Of a stretch of DNA of 64,000 nt, positions 52,428 through 64,000 are shown in pieces. The DNA is from Armigeres subalbatus. Lineage: Eukaryota > Arthropoda > Insecta > Diptera > Culicidae. Where the stretch lies: NCBI RefSeq assembly GCF_024139115.2, contig NC_085139.1:254916067-254980066 (forward strand), written 5' to 3'. Every line of letters begins with the position of its first letter. Position 1 is the stretch's first letter. The position numbers and the translations under genes are program-made. The notes under the pieces are model-generated. The model was not told where the DNA came from and did not search any database. It saw only the letters and a program-made list of their open reading frames with translations.

Positions 52428-55400
52428 TTCCGAAAAATTTCCCGAGAAAATTCCGAAGAATTTTCCGAGAAAATCATAGTATTTTACGAGAAAATTGCAA
52501 AGAATTTTACGAGAAAATTCCGAAGAATTTATGAGAAAATTCCGAAGAATTTCCCTGAAAATTCGGAAGAATTTCCCAAAGAAATTCCGAAGAATTTACC
52601 GTAGGGATTCCAAAGAATTTGCCGAGGACATGTCCGAAAAAATTCCGTAGAATTTCCCGACGAAAATTCAAAAATAAATCCCGATGAGATTAAAAAAGAG
52701 TAGAAATTCTATTGCAAAGAATTTCTCGTGGAGATTCCGAAGAATTTCCTGTGAAAATTCCGAAGAATTTCCTGTGAAAATTCCAAGTAAATTCTGAAGA
52801 AATTTTCAAGAAAATTCCTAAGATTTCCCAAGAAAATTCTGAAAAATTCTGTAGATATACCTGAGAAAATTCCAAACATTATTCCGAGGAAATTTCGAAG
52901 AGTTTCTCGATGAAATGGAATTCTAAACAATTTCCTGCTTCCTGTTGAATTCGAAGAATTTTCCAAGGAAATTAGGAAGAACTTCTCAAGGAAATCCCGA
53001 AGAATTTCTCAAGGAAATTCCGAAGAATTTCCCAAGGATATTCCGAAGAATTTCCCAAGGAAATTCCGAAGAATTTCCCAAGGAAATTCCGAAGAATTTC
53101 CCAAGAAATTCCGAAGAATTTCTGAGAGAAATTCCGAAGAATTTCCCAAAAATTTCGAAGAATTTCCGAAGAATTTCCCAAGGAAATTCGAAGAAATTCC
53201 GAAAAATTTTCAAGGAAATTCCAAGAATTTCCCAAGGAAATTCCGAAGAGTTTCCCAAGGAAATTCCAAAAATTTCCAAGGAATTTCTGAAGAATTTCCC
53301 AAGGAAATTTCGAAGAATTTCCCAAGGAAATTCCGAAGAATTTCCCAAGGAAATTCCGAAGAATTTCTAAAGGAATTTCCGAAGAATTTCTCAAGGAAAT
53401 TCCCAAGAAAATTCCAATCCCGAATCCCGAGGAAATTCCAAAGAATTTCCCAAGGAAATTTCAAATAATTTGCCCAGGAAAGTCCAAAAAATTTCCCGAG
53501 GAAATTCCAAAGAATTTTCCGAGGAAATCCCAAAGAATTTCCCGAGGAAATTGCAAAGAATTTCCCGAGGAAATTGCAAAGGAAATTCCCAAGAATTTCC
53601 CAAGGAAATTCCGAATAATTCCCTTAGACAATAATTCCTTAGGATTTCCCGAGAAAATTCCGAAGAATTTCTCGAGGAAATCCCTTAGATTTTCTCGAGT
53701 AAATTTCGAAGAATTTCCAGAAAAATTTTCCAAGAATTTCCCGAAAAAAATACGAAGATTTTCGAGAGATAATTACGAAGAATTTTCCGATGAAATCCTT
53801 AAGAATTTCCATAGGAAATTCCGAAGAATTTTCGAATGATTTCCTGAGGATATTCCGAAAAATTTCCCGAAAAATTCCAAAGAATTTCCAGAGGAAATTC
53901 CGAAGAATTTCCCGTGAAAGTTCCGAAAAATTTCTGAAGAATTTCCCAAGGAAATTTTAGTGAATTTCCCGTGAAAATTCCGTAGAATTTCCCAAGGAAA
54001 TTCCGAAGAATTCCCCAAGGAAATTCCGAAGAATTTCCCAAGGAAAATCCGAAGAATTTCCCAAGGAAACTCCGAAGAATTTCCCAAGGAAATTCCGAAG
54101 AATTTCGCAAGGAAATTCCGAAAAATTTCCCAAGGAAATTCCGAAGAATTTCCCATAGAAATTCCGAAGAATTTCCCATAGAAATTCCGAAGAATTTCCC
54201 ATAGAAATTCCGAAGAATTTCTCGAAAGAAATTCCAAAGAATTTCCCAAGGAAATTCTTAAGAATTTTCAAAGGAAAATCCGAAGAATTTCCCAAAGAAA
54301 TTCCGAAGAATTTCCCAAGGAAGATTTTCCCAAGGAAAAAAATTTCCCAAGGAAATTTCGAAAAAAAATCCCTTAGACAATTCCTTAGAATTTCCCGAGT
54401 AAATTTCGAAAAATTTCCATAGAAAATTCCGAAGAATTTCCTAAGAATTTTCCGAAAAAAAATCCGAAGAATTTCGCAAGGAAATTCCGAAAAATTTCCC
54501 AAGGAAATTCCGAAGAATTTTCCATAGAAATTCCGAAGAATTTCCCATGGAAATTCCGAAGAATTTCCCATAGAAATTCCGAAGAATTTCCCAAGCAAAT
54601 TCCGAAGAACTTCCCAAGAAAACTTCAAAAAAAATTCAAAGGAAATTCCGAAGAATTTCCCAAAAACACTCCAAGGAATTTCTCAAAGAAATTCCGAAGA
54701 ATTCCCCAAGTAAATTCCAAAGAATTTTCCAAGGATATTGCGAAGAATTTCCCAAGGAAGATTTTTCCAAGGAAAAAAATTTCCCAAGGAAATTTCGAAA
54801 AAAAATCCCTTAGACAATTCCTTAGAATTTCCCGAGTAAATTTCGAAGAATTTCCATAGAAAATTCCTAAGAATTTCACGAAAAAAATCCGAAGAATTTC
54901 GAGAGAAAATTCCGAAGAATTTCCCGAGGAAATCCTTTAATATTTCCATAGGAAATTTGCCGAAGAATTTCCCGTGAAAGTTCCTTAAAATTTTACGGGA
55001 AATTTCTGAAGGATTTCCTAAGGAAATTCTGATGAATTTCCCAAGGAAATTTCGTAGAATTTCCCGAGGAAATTCTGATGAATTTCCCGAGGAAGTTGCA
55101 TAGAATTTCCCAAGGAAATTTCGAAGATTTTCCCAAGGAAATTCCGAAGAAATTCTCAAGAAAATTCCTAAGAATTTCCCGAGAAAACTCCGAAAAATTC
55201 TGAAGAATTTCCCGAGAAAATTCCAAACATTTTTCCGAGGAAATTCCGAAGAGTTTTCCGATGAAATGGAATTCTAAACAATTTCCTGTTTCCTGTTAAA
55301 TTCCGAAGAATTTTCCAAGGAAATTCCGAAGAATTTCCCAAGGAAATTCCGAAGAATTTCTCAAGGAAATTCCGAAGAGTTTCCCAAGGAAATTCCGAAG

Positions 55401-58400
55401 AATTTCCCAAGGAAATTCCGAAGAATTTCCCAAGGAAATTCCGAAGAATTTCCCAAGGGAATTCCGAAGAATTTCCCAAGGGAATTCCGAAGAATTTCCC
55501 AAGGAAATTCCGAAGAATTTCCCAAGGAAATTCCGAAGAATTTCCCAAGGAAATTCCGAAGAATTTCCCAAGGAAATTCCGAAGAGTTTCCCAAGGAAAT
55601 TCCGAAGAGTTTCCCAAGGAAATTCCGAAGAATTTCCCAAGGAAATTCCGAAGAATTTCCCAAGGAAATTCCGAAGAATTTCCCAAGGAAATTCCGAAGA
55701 ATTTCCCAAGGAAATTCCGAAGAATTTCTAAAGGAATTTCCGAAGAATTTCTAAAGGAATTTCCGAAGAATTTCTCAAGGAAATTCCCAAGGAAATTCCA
55801 ATCCCGAATCCCGAGGAAATTCCAAAGAATTTCCCAAGGAAATTTCAAATAATTTGCCCAGGAAAGTCCAAAAAATTTCCCGAGGAAATTCCAAAGAATT
55901 TTCGAGGAAATCCCAAAGAATTTCGAGGAAATTGCAAAGAATTTCCCGAGGAAATTCCAAAGGAAATTCAAGAATTTCCCAAGGAAATTCCGAATAATTC
56001 CCTTAGACAATAATTCCTTAGGATTTCCCGAGAAAATTCCGAAGAATTTCTCGAGGAAATCCCTTAGAATTTCTCGAGTAAATTTCGAAGAATTTCCCGA
56101 AAAAATTTCGAAGAATTTCCAGAAAAAAATACGAAGATTTTCGAGAGATAATTACGAAGAATTTTCCGATGAAATCCTTAAGAATTTCCATAGGAAAATC
56201 CGAAGAATTTTCGAATGATTTCCTGAGGATATTCCGAAAAGTTTCCCGAAAAATTCCAAAGAATTTCCAGAGGAAATTCCGAAGAATTTCCCGTGAAAGT
56301 TCCGAAAAATTTCTGAAGAATTTCCCAAGGAAATTCCAAAGAATTTTCCAAGTAAATTCCGAAGAATTTCCTAAGGAAATTCTGAACATTTACCCAAGGA
56401 AATTCCGAAGAATTTTCCGAGGAAATTCCAAAGAATTTCCCAAGGAAAATCCGAAGAATTTCCCAAGAAAAATCCGAAGAATTTCCCAAGGAAAATCCGA
56501 CGAATTTCCCAAGGAAATTCCGAAAAATTTACCAAGGAAAATCCGAAGAATTTCCATAGAAATTCCGAAGAATTTCCATAGAAATTCCGAAGAATTTCCC
56601 ATAGAAATTCGAAGAATTTCCCATAGAAATTCCGAAAAATTTCCTAAAGAAATTCCGAAGAGTTTCCCAAGGAAATTCCAAAGAATTTTCTAAGAAAAAT
56701 CCGAAGAATTTCCCAAAGAAATTCGAAGAATTTCCCAAGGAAGATTTTCCCAAGGAAAAAATTTCCCGAGGAAATTCCGAAAAATTCCCTTAGACAATTC
56801 CTTAGAATTTCCCAAGAAAATTTCGAAAATTTCCATAGAAAATTCCGAAGAATTTCCTAAGAATTTTCCGAAAAAAATCCGAAGAATTTCGCAAGGAAAT
56901 TCCGAAAAATTTCCCAAGGAAATTGCGAAGAATTTCCCATAGAAATTCCGAAGAATTTCCCATAGAAATTCCGAAGAATTTCCCATAGAAATTCCTAAGA
57001 ATTTCCCAAAGAAAATCCGAAGAATTTCCCAAGGAATTTCCGAAGAATTTTCAAAGGAAAATCCGAAGAATTTCCCAAAGAAATTCCGAAGAATTTCCCA
57101 AGGAAGATTTTCCCAAGGAAAAAAATTTCCCAAGGAAATTTCGAAAAAAAATCCCTTAGACAATTCCTTAGAATTTCCCGAGTAAATTTCGAAAAATTTC
57201 CATAGAAAATTCCGAAGAATTTCCTAAGAATTTTCCGAAAAAATCCGAAGAATTTCGCAAGGAAATTCCGAAAATTTCCAAGGAAATTCCGAAGAATTTT
57301 CCATAGAAATTCCGAAGAATTTCCCATGGAAATTCCGAAGAATTTCCCATAGAAATTCCGAAGAATTTCCCAAGGAAATTCCGAAGAATTTCCCAAGGAA
57401 ATTCCGAAGAATTTTCAAAGGAAATTCCGAAGAATTTCCCAAAGAAATTCCGAAGAATTTCCCAAAGAAATTCCGAAGAATTTCCCAAAGAAATTCCGAA
57501 GAATTTCCCAAGGAAGATTTTCCCAAGGAAAAAAATTTCCCAAGGAAATTTCGAAAAAAAATCCCTTAGACAATTCCGAAGAATTTCCCGAGTAAATTTC
57601 GAAGAATTTCCATAGAAAATTCCGAAGAATTTCCTAAGAATTTCACGAAAAAAATCCGAAGAATTTCGAGAGAAAATTCCGAAGTAATTCCCGAGGAAAT
57701 CCTTTAATATTTCCATAGGAAATTTGCCGAAGAATTTCCTATGAAAGTTCCGAAAAATTTTCCGAGAAATTTCTGAAGTATTTCGCAAGGAAATTCTGAT
57801 GAATTTCCCAAGGAAATTTTTATGAATTTCCCGAGGAAATTCTGATGAATTTCCCGAGGAAGTTCCATAGAATTTCCCAAGGAAATTTCGAAGATTTTCC
57901 CAAGGTAATTCCGAAGAGTTTCCCAAGAAAATTCCGAAAAATTTCCCAAGGAAATTCCGAAAAATTTCCCAAGGAAATCCCGAAGAATTTTCCAAAGAAA
58001 TTCCGAAGAATTTCCAAAGGAAATTCCGAAGAATTTTCCTAGGAAATCCCTTAGAATTTTCCGAGTAAGTTTCGAAGAATTTCCTAAGAAAATTCCTAAA
58101 ATTTTCCCGAAAAAATCCTAAGAATTTCCCGAAAAAATCCGATGAATTTCCCAAAGAAATTCCGAATGATTTACCGAAGAAAATCCGAGAAATTTTCCGA
58201 AGAAATTCCGAAGAATTTCCCGTGAAAGTTCCGAAAAATTTCCCGAGAAATTTCTGAAGAATTCTCCAAAGAAATTCCTTAGTATTTCCTGAGAAAATTC
58301 CTTAGAATTTCCTGAGGAAATTCCTTAGAATTTCCCAAGGAAATTTCAAAGAATTTCCCAAGGAAAAATTTTCCGAGAAATTTCTGAAGTATTTCGCAAG

Positions 58401-60572
58401 GAAATTCTGATGAATTTCCCAAGGAAATTTTCATGAATTTCCCGAGGAAATTCTGATGAATTTCCTAAGGAATTTCCAAAGAATTTCCAAAGGAAATTTC
58501 GAAGATTTTCTAAAGGAAATTCCGAAGAGTTTACCAAGAAAATTCCGAAGATTATCCCAAAGAAATTAAGAAAAGGAAATTCTGAAGAATTTCCCATGGA
58601 AATTCCGAAGAATTTCCCAAGAAAACTCCGAAGAATTTCCCAAGGAAATTCCGAAGAATTTCCCAAGGAAACTCCGAAGAATTTTTCAAGAAAATTCCGA
58701 AGAATTTCCCAAAGAAATTCCGAAGAATTTTTCAAGGAAATTCCGAAGAATGTCCCAAAGAATTTCGAAGAATTTCCCAAGAAAATTCCGAAGAATTCTT
58801 CGAATTCTTCTTTCGAATAATTTCCCAAGGAAATTCCGAAGAATTTCCCAAGGAAATTCCGAAGAATTTCCCAAGGAAATTCCGAAGAATTTCCCATAGA
58901 AATTCCGAAGAATTTCCCATAGAAATTTCGAAGAATTTCTCAAAGAAATTCCGAAGAATTTCCCATGGAAATTCCGATGAATTGTTAAAGGAAATTCCTA
59001 AGAATTTTCCAAGGAAATTCTGAAGATTTTCCCAAGAAATAACCGAAGAATTTCCCAAGGAAATTCCGAAGAATTTCCCGATGGAATTCCGAAGAACTTC
59101 CCAAGGAAATTCCGCAGAAATTCCCGAGGAAGATTTTCCCAAGGAAAGAAAATTTCCCAAGAAAATTCCGAATAATTTTCCGAGGAAATTCCGAAAAAAT
59201 CCCTTAGACAATTCCTTAGAATTTCCCGAGCAAATTTCGAAGAATTTCCATTGTCAATTCCGAAGTATTTCCTAAGAAAATTCCTAAGAATTTTCCGAAA
59301 AAAATCCGAAGAATTTCGAGAGAAAATTACAAAGAATTTCCGAGGAAATGCTTTAAAATTTCCATAGGAAATTCCGAAGAAATTCCGTCTGATTTCGTAG
59401 AATTTCATGAGGATATTCCAAAGAATTTCCCGAAAAAATTCGAAAGAATTTTCGAAGAATTTCTCACAAGGAAATTCGGAAGAATTTCCAAAGAATTTTC
59501 CAAGGAAGTTCCTAAGAATTTCCCGAGGAAATTCCAAAGAATTTCGAAGAATTTCTCCCAAGGAAATTCCGAAAAAAAATCAGACAATTCCTTACGGCTT
59601 CCCGAGAAAATTCCGAAGAATTTCCCGAGGAAATCCCTTAGAATTTTTCGAGTAATTAACGAAGAATTTCCTCAGAAAATTCCTAAGAATTTCCCGAAAA
59701 AATTCCGATGAATTTCCCGAAGAAATGCCGAATGATTTCCCGAAGAAAATCCGAAAAATTCCGAAGAATTTCCTGTGAAAGTTCCGAAAAATTTTTACGA
59801 GAAATTTCTGAAGTATTTCGCAAGGAAATTCTGATGAATTTCCCAAGGAAATTTTTATGAATTTCCCGCGGAAATTCTGATGAATTTCCCGAGGAAATTC
59901 CGTAGAATTTCCCAAGGAAATTCCGAAGAATTTCCCAAAGAAATTTCGAAGAATTTCCCAAGGAAATTCCGAAGAATTTTCCTAGGAAATCCCTTGGAAT
60001 TTTCCGAGTAAATTTCGAAGAATTTCCTAAGAAAATTCCTAAGATTTTCTCGAAAAAAGTCCTAAGAATTTCCCGAAAGAAATCCGATGAATTTCCCAAA
60101 GAAATTTAGAATGATTTCCCGAAGAAAATCCGAGAAATTTGCCGAAAAATTCTGAAGAATTTCCTGTGAAAATTCCGAAAAATTTCCCGAGAAATTTCTG
60201 AAGAATTTTGCAAGGAAATTCTGATGAATTTCCCAAGGAAATTCTTATGAATTAACCGAGGAAATTCCTTAGAATTTCCCAAGGAAATTTCAAAGAATTT
60301 CCCAAGAAAATTTCAAAAAATTTCCCAAGTAAATTCCGAATAGTTTCCCAAGGAAATTCCAAAGATTTTCCCGAGGAATTTCCGAAATATTTCCCAAGGA
60401 AATTCCGAAGAATTCCCCGAGGAAATTCCGAAGATATTCCCGAAGAAATTCCCAAGATATTCCCCAGGAATTTCCGAAGAATTTCCCTAGGGACTTCCGA
60501 AGAATTTCCCGAGGAAACTCCAAAGAATTTCCCGAGGAAATTCTGAAGAAATCCGAAGAGTTTCAACGGACA
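52428..60572. repeat. Minisatellite array B, 23-bp unit, 8.1 kb
   Basis: The unit is GAATTTCCCAAG followed by GAAATTCCGAA. GAATTTCC and GGAAATTC form an 8-bp dyad around CAA. Units are most uniform at 55310-55720 and differ elsewhere mainly by substitutions (CCCGAGG, CCCATAG, CCCGTGA variants). Higher-order repeats are present: landmark phrases at 53410 and 55800, and at 53780 and 56160, are about 2.36-2.39 kb apart, and a GAAGATTTTCCCAAGG-AAAAAA phrase recurs at about 54318, 54742, 56738, 57097, 57507 and 59127. Long open frames on both strands (for example 55168-56010 and 57168-58154, minus) have a 23-residue period and are artefacts. Confidence 0.97.
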
Positions 60573-61840
60573 ATGCCAAATAATAAAAATAAAGTATTGA
60601 AAAAATGAAGCACATGCATTACCTCTTGAATAGTAAATTTTGGATTCAACAATGTTGAAGTCTTTATCGATAGTTTAATTCAGTTTTTAAAAACCGACCT
60701 ACATGCCATCGCGCAATCATCAATAAATCTCTCGACCGCTAGGGTTGCAATTGGAAGCAACCCAATAATGTCGCCAAGTCCCTATTGCGACTTGGAAATT
60801 TTCACGATCGCAGATACGACCACTGTGCGTTCGAACGGTCGGTTGGCCGATACCGATTCAAACTAAGATATATTATCGCTGAAAACACAGCTTCATCGAA
60901 TCGTCGTCGTCGTCGTCGTCGTGTAACACCCCCAACAACAACACGGTGGAAACGAAGACGACTTCGAATGGTTTATTTTTACCGAAATTACTTAAGTGTT
61001 TCTGCTCGTGTTGATCGGTTGTTTTTGTTGCTATTGCTGTTGTTGCGGTTGTGTCGTTATTTACTCAATTGTGAAGCAGAAGCACCCCCACGAAAGTGTT
61101 GCGATTTCTCGGGATGAACTAAAACAAACAGTACTTTTTTTTTTTTCAAAAGAAAATGTAGTTCACACAGGGGTGCGTTTAGCACTTTTGCTGCAAATTG
61201 GTACTCTCATACTGAACCAATAATGGCGGCGCGATCGACTAGGACACTGATGTGAAGAGGAAAGCCTTGACGGTCCATCAAGCACCGTCCAAACAACGAG
61301 CGCGTAGTCGGTCCAGGCTGGGGCAATGTGAGCGTTGTATGTTTTCCCACGCAAAATTTTTCCCGTTTTTTTTTTTGGTCGTTTTCCGTTCTCGCGAGAA
61401 CGGTGAGATTGGGTTCTCTTGCGACACACATGCCGTTTACCCACACGAAATCGCAACGATCGGTCGTGAAAAGATTTTCACGATTTACGATCGAAGGGAT
61501 GAAGTCAAGGGTATGTGATGAAATGAAATAAATTCTTTCAAGTTCATAGCTATCCCATCGGATCGGAATCGATAATGATGATCATGCTTGAATAAATTGA
61601 AGATTCGCTGTAATAAATAGGGACAATCTATAGAGTTTGGCTTAAAATGTTACCTTGGGGATTATGTGGATAGACCAGAACAGATTGATTATAATATTTT
61701 TGTTAGCTCACGCGGAAGGCTCATTTGAGCTTATTGAACATCATTTTTGATAATTCGCCTGCACACCACTTGCCCCTGCTTTAGCCCTGATCCTCACCTT
61801 GTGAATCGCCCAACCACACTGACCAACCGTCAACAGAAGT
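60573..61840 (+). other. 5' flanking region of the 62.8-kb gene
   Basis: After about 150 bp of AT-rich DNA the sequence is single-copy and CG-richer, with a CGTCGTCGTCGTCGTCGTCG run (60901-60926) and TTGTTGTTGCTATTGC-type stretches. The short frames are not convincing as protein. This looks like promoter or untranslated exon sequence. Confidence 0.4.
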
Positions 61841-62810
61841 CCACGTGAGAGTAGGCCGTTTAATCTCTTTTCGTCTGTTCGACATCACCACCACACGTAT
61901 TCGGCAGTTCCTACCCGGAGTAGGATCTGAACTTGTGTGCAGGATCGGGAAAATTTTGTACTACCAACCCGTTGTATGTACAAATCATCATACGATATTT
62001 TTAGCAAACGCCCCTCCCGCTCGCCGAAATCGGCCGTTTGCGGCTGTGTGTTCACCGTCGTCATTGATCGCGCAGCAGAATGAAAACAACTACTTGTGTG
62101 ATCGACTAGCGCCATTAGCTTCAACAAGTAGTGACTGCCGTCGATTGCCTTCGATAACCGTCGCCGTCGTTGGATTGTTGCAAAAGCTTACCGTTCTGAG
62201 ATTTTATTGAAGCCAATAAGACCCGTATCAAATGACAATCGTTCAAAAATAATGAAGAAGACACTACAGTGAATATTTAAGCGGAATAGTTGGTTCCAAG
62301 AAGACGAAGAAGTGGTCGCGTTCGATGATGACAAATATGTCAGTGTGAGTGTTCAAATCGCCGAAACCGTCCCCCAACCCTTCTATGACCACAAGAGTTT
62401 GTTGTTATAAGTGAGTGAGTGAAGAACCTCTACGAGTACCCTGAGACCAAGTTTCCGTTTCCGTCCATACGTCTTTCGTTCCTTTTGCCGGTTCAACGGG
62501 CGGCGTAATTTATCAATAGTGAGACTTGGTTCCACCGAACCAAAATTTTAGTGTCAATAGCAAAGCGAGCAAGAAGAGATAAAAAGTCAGTGAAGCATTC
62601 GACGAAATGTCCGCAGCGGCGGCCGTGAAGCTTCCAGCAGCTAATGTGGTATTGCAGAGTCCCAACCCTCCCCAAAAAAAATAACCATCGCGTCCCCGAT
62701 CATTATTCAAATGAGTGTGAAAACCATCTCGTGCCAACCTTAAGGACCACTCAAGACTAAACGTGTGTCCCCATCTCTCTCTCTCTTTGTTCTCTATCTG
62801 TCCATCGTAG
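61841..62810 (+). other. Putative 5' exon and intron region
   Basis: This continues the CG-richer single-copy sequence. Good splice donors lie at 62344 (CAGT then GTGAGTG) and 62411 (ATAA then GTGAGT). The end (62765-62810) is pyrimidine-rich with CTCTCTCTCTCTTTG and finishes CATCGTAG, the acceptor of the next exon. Which donor is used cannot be decided from the sequence. Confidence 0.4.
62607..62684 (+). CDS. Possible coding start or upstream ORF, 25 codons
   Basis: An ATG in a favourable context (GACGAAATGTCC) begins MSAAAAVKLPAANVVLQSPN and reaches TAA at 62682. It is in the same frame as the exon at 62811, 204 bases downstream, and has the alanine and proline rich style of that protein. 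To join them an intron would have to remove the TAA, and no strong donor lies before it. It may be a true first coding exon with a weak donor, or an upstream ORF. Confidence 0.25.
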   Translation: MSAAAAVKLPAANVVLQSPNPPQKK

Positions 62811-63323
62811 CTCAATGGATCGTCAACGGCAAAGACGTCCGGCGGTACGGCTGCCAAGAAGTCGATCAAGGTCGGCGAAACAGCACCTGTGTCAACAGCT
62901 GTACCAGCCACCAACGGTACTTCCGGCCATAATCGTAAGCTATCTAACGCTGCACTGCACGATCCGAATCACTCCAAGCGATCCCACTCGCCGGAGCCCC
63001 GGACGTCGTCTTCTTCGACAGACACTTCCACCGAAACCGGAAGCAGTAGTAGCAACAACAGTAGTGCCACTCCGGCGGCTGCTGCAGCTGCTACGGCTGC
63101 CCCGGCTCCGGTTCCGGTTCCGGTGGCTAAGCCACCGGAACCTTCGGGCTTGAAGGGAAGCGGTCCCAATGGCGAGCTTACGTTGAAGGATATTCCCGTG
63201 TCGGGTATCTCCTTCCAGGAGGTGATCGATCCGACCCACGAGGGACCGGCCATCACCAAAGTGATCATCTACAAACCGAAAAGCGGCAAGGGTCAACCGA
63301 CGGCCAAAGTGATCGTGACGAAG
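62811..63323 (+). CDS. Internal coding exon, low-complexity nuclear-type protein, function unknown
   Basis: A strong acceptor (pyrimidine tract then CATCGTAG) precedes it, and the frame is open for 171 codons to a donor AAG followed by GTTTTC, which is not ideal. The frame has no in-frame ATG, so it needs an upstream exon. The protein begins LNGSSTAKTSGGTAAKKSIK, passes HSKRSHSPEPRTSSSSTDTS, a serine/asparagine run and an alanine run of about 8, then a PAPVPVPV stretch, and ends in an ordered part, TLKDIPVSGISFQEVIDPTH and ITKVIIYKPKSGKGQP. GC-rich third positions match a host gene. Disordered S/A/P tracts and basic clusters suggest a nuclear regulatory protein, but I do not recognise the family. 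If the donor is not used, the frame runs on to a stop at 63465-63467. Confidence 0.65.
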
Positions 63324-64000
63324 GTTTTCTTTTGCGAGTTCTATCCGTTTTCGGGTGTTGTTCGTCGGTGTTTTGTTCTCTGTTCGTTTAGATGTGTTCT
63401 CTGTTCGCGTACGGTGACTGATGCATTGGAACTGTTTGAGACTGCTGCTTGTCGTTGTTGGATGTAATCGTTGTGTTCATCGGGGCGGCGCACAGAGGAA
63501 AACATGTGGTACTGGAAGTCTTGTTTATTGTTATACTTAATGCCTTCAATACTCATTTCTGTATCTCCATTCAACCTTCAATAGACGCTCGTAAGGAGCA
63601 CGCTTGTTAAAAATAAGTTTGGATGATTTACGTATGACCAAATACCTAATATAGAAGTTTTTGCAACCAGATCAGCTTATTCTGTGTTTCTCAAGGCTTA
63701 TTATTCATTCACTTAAAAAAATCAAGGCCTAAGTAGATCGAAAAGCTTGAAAATGAAACGTGACCGTTGATAGGTTAGTGACATCTCAGCTTCTTGCTTC
63801 ACTTAAAATAAATTAAAATAGATTTTACGAAAGGTTTTATCGAATAAATAATCTGTTTTACTTTCGTAACAACAAGTAGTCTCTCTAATGTATTGTTTTA
63901 GTGACAATGCTCTGAGAACAACCTTGCAAGATAGTCACCATATTTGAAAAGTGTCAACAAATGCAAAGCCATGTACAAACTCATACATTTTGCGCAGTGT
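63324..64000 (+). other. Probable intron, AT-rich
   Basis: Downstream of the exon the composition falls to AT-rich and frames close. No repeat or further exon is recognised before the window ends. Confidence 0.45.

Noticed and set aside
57168..58154. 328-codon and similar minus-strand frames in array B as genes
   Set aside because: The peptides repeat every 23 residues exactly as the DNA unit requires, and frames on both strands and in overlapping registers are equally long.
52428..60572. Heat-shock elements or STAT sites in the array B unit
   Set aside because: The spacing of GAA and TTC blocks does not match the five-base HSE register, and TTC to GAA spacing is five bases where STAT sites need three.

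Overview
The window is eukaryotic and almost certainly from a culicine mosquito, most likely Aedes. The best marker is a complete Feilai-type tRNA-derived SINE (24430-24729) with its (AAG)n tail and target-site duplication. Other support comes from a decayed Ty3/gypsy element, hAT and Helitron-like elements, many MITEs, low gene density, AT-rich spacers and large minisatellites. There is no operon structure, CRISPR array or bacterial gene. Most long open frames are periodic translations of tandem repeats.

Layout. 1-6845 is a minisatellite with a 23-bp unit. 7440-8060 is a decayed tandem of about 150 bp. 8.1-14.6 kb is mostly single-copy AT-rich DNA with two GC-richer islands, a dispersed repeat and an unidentified decayed coding relic (11463-12158). 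14621-17720 is a hAT element carrying nested insertions. 18.26-20.38 kb is a 12-bp minisatellite interrupted by a tRNA-Val-derived SINE. 22134-27225 is a complete-ended but internally deleted Ty3/gypsy retrotransposon on the minus strand, with two LTRs, a 5-bp target duplication and three nested insertions. 27674-28278 is a 169-bp perfect inverted repeat. 30430-30601 is a probable RS-rich exon. 33.7-36.9 kb is an 11-bp satellite split by a hAT element that holds two MITEs, followed by a short 23-bp minisatellite. 37.0-40.5 kb holds two Helitron-like repeats in opposite orientation with nested LINE and MITE insertions. 41718-47793 is a 6-kb TTAA-flanked foldback element whose arms are arrays of a ~151-bp unit. 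49.55-51.05 kb is a GC-richer single-copy island that may be a promoter or 5' exon. 52.43-60.57 kb is an 8-kb minisatellite, again with a 23-bp unit. 60.75-64.0 kb is the 5' part of a plus-strand gene with a good coding exon at 62811-63323.

Host genes make up very little of the window. Two exons are reasonably supported: an arginine/serine-rich one near 30.5 kb and a serine/alanine/proline-rich one near 63 kb. Neither could be assigned to a named gene. A few further candidates are listed at low confidence. The rest is a layered record of transposition in which insertion order can be read from target duplications and from related copies that act as empty sites.

The most unusual features are the foldback element at 41.7-47.8 kb, the recurrence of a 23-bp period in three arrays, the perfect 169-bp inverted repeat at 27.7-28.3 kb, and two foldback-like elements built from AAAGGYCGAA-type termini (16.1-17.3 and 25.6-26.9 kb). 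Boundaries without a target duplication are approximate to about 20-50 bases.
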